Positions 63,685 to 64,000 of a DNA stretch of 64,000 nt are shown here, in pieces (position 1 is the first letter of the stretch; the number at the start of each line of letters is the position of its first letter). Position numbers and translations under genes: made by a program. The stretch covers positions 62,001 through 126,000 of the forward strand of contig DIUZ01000002.1 of assembly GCA_002423205.1 (NCBI GenBank), written 5' to 3'. This DNA comes from Micavibrio sp. UBA6145 (GTDB lineage: Bacteria; Pseudomonadota; Alphaproteobacteria; Micavibrionales; UBA1664). A model generated the notes under the pieces. It searched no databases, was not told the DNA's origin, and was given only the letters and a program-made list of their open reading frames with translations.

Positions 63685-64000
63685 TCAAGCGGCTTCGCTC
63701 GGGAAATAGGACTGAATCGGTGCAATGTGGAATGACCGCGCCTTCATCGAGCGGATCGCCTGCACTGCCGCTGTCGCCGCCGCCATATTGGTGTAATACG
63801 GGATCTTGTGCATGAGGCCCGTACGGCGGATTTCAACGCCGTCCGTCATCGACTGGCGCGTCAGCGTCGTATTGATGATCAGATGCACATCGCGGTTGAT
63901 GATGGCATCGACAATATGCGGCTGGCCTTCCGACACCTTGTTCACGCGCATGACATCCAGGCCTGCGCGTTTCAGATGCGTGGCGGTACCACCCGTCGCT
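63685..64000 (-). CDS. carB: Carbamoyl-phosphate synthase large subunit, C-terminal part
   Basis: About 104 residues of the end of CarB, running off the window edge at its 5' side. The MGS-like allosteric domain is recognisable by GGTATRATHLKRAGLDV, VSEGQPHIVDAI, VHLIINTT and TDGVEIRR. The large subunit makes carbamoyl phosphate for pyrimidines and arginine. Confidence 0.93.
   Translation of the reverse strand, partial: ATGGTATHLKRAGLDVMRVNKVSEGQPHIVDAIINRDVHLIINTTLTRQSMTDGVEIRRTGLMHKIPYYTNMAAATAAVQAIRSMKARSFHIAPIQSYFPSEAA

Overview
The window looks like chromosomal core sequence from an alphaproteobacterium. It is GC-rich with TAATG/ATGA gene overlaps. It carries a PhaR-controlled polyhydroxybutyrate cluster, a YdcH-purE-purK group, aroK-aroB beside xerD and accA, a bolA / J-domain / cobS / cobT neighbourhood, motA-motB, RHH_4-type ribbon-helix-helix proteins and a DUF2336 protein. 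I cannot fix the genus; a free-living, motile, PHB-accumulating Rhodospirillales- or Micavibrio-like organism would fit. No rRNA, tRNA, insertion sequence, prophage or CRISPR array was seen. Coding density is high, and the longest stretches without a convincing gene are about 200 bases (around 47003-47213 and 54420-54640).

Layout. 1-1352: tail of an unidentified gene, then prfB with a textbook +1 programmed frameshift. 1407-6013: two envelope proteins, one with two TcpQ-like domains and one long coiled-coil protein. 6146-7843: a cyclic-di-GMP EAL protein, followed by a terminator and a palindromic intergenic repeat. 8004-12445: phaR, divergent from a short PhaC-like enzyme, then phaA, phaB and a cyclic-nucleotide-binding protein. 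12540-18353: an AsmA-like protein, an unknown gene, a small RHH regulator and fumC. 18515-21084: a small unknown gene and the minus-strand ydcH-purE-membrane protein-purK group. 21270-25230: an atypical phosphofructokinase, a PH-domain membrane protein, a YcbB-type L,D-transpeptidase and a Tat-exported M15-like peptidase. 25280-26536: a phosphatase behind a Phd/PIN toxin-antitoxin pair. 26612-29626: recO and parC. 29627-33746: motA, motB and two tandem, divergent Bpt/ATE-type aminoacyl-tRNA-protein transferase homologues. 33893-37734: bolA, J-domain protein, cobS, cobT. 37760-47002: kup, a CNNM/CorC-like protein, aroB, aroK, two unknown envelope proteins, xerD and accA. 47214-53889: an RHH protein, a 1357-residue protein of unknown family, an alpha2-type glycyl-tRNA synthetase and a small secreted protein. 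53904-64000: GNAT, ppdK, TerB-like, ygfZ, GT9, DUF2336, purA, a YafK-like L,D-transpeptidase, greA and the end of carB.

Gene cooperation is clearest in four places. The pha genes make PHB from acetyl-CoA under PhaR. The pur genes supply AIR carboxylation and AMP synthesis. Three peptidoglycan enzymes are present (YcbB-like, M15-like, YafK-like). CobS and CobT are two of the three subunits of a cobalt chelatase whose large subunit is not in the window.

The least explained content is the tandem ATE-like pair, the 1357-residue protein, the TcpQ/coiled-coil pair and the secreted 561-residue protein next to xerD.
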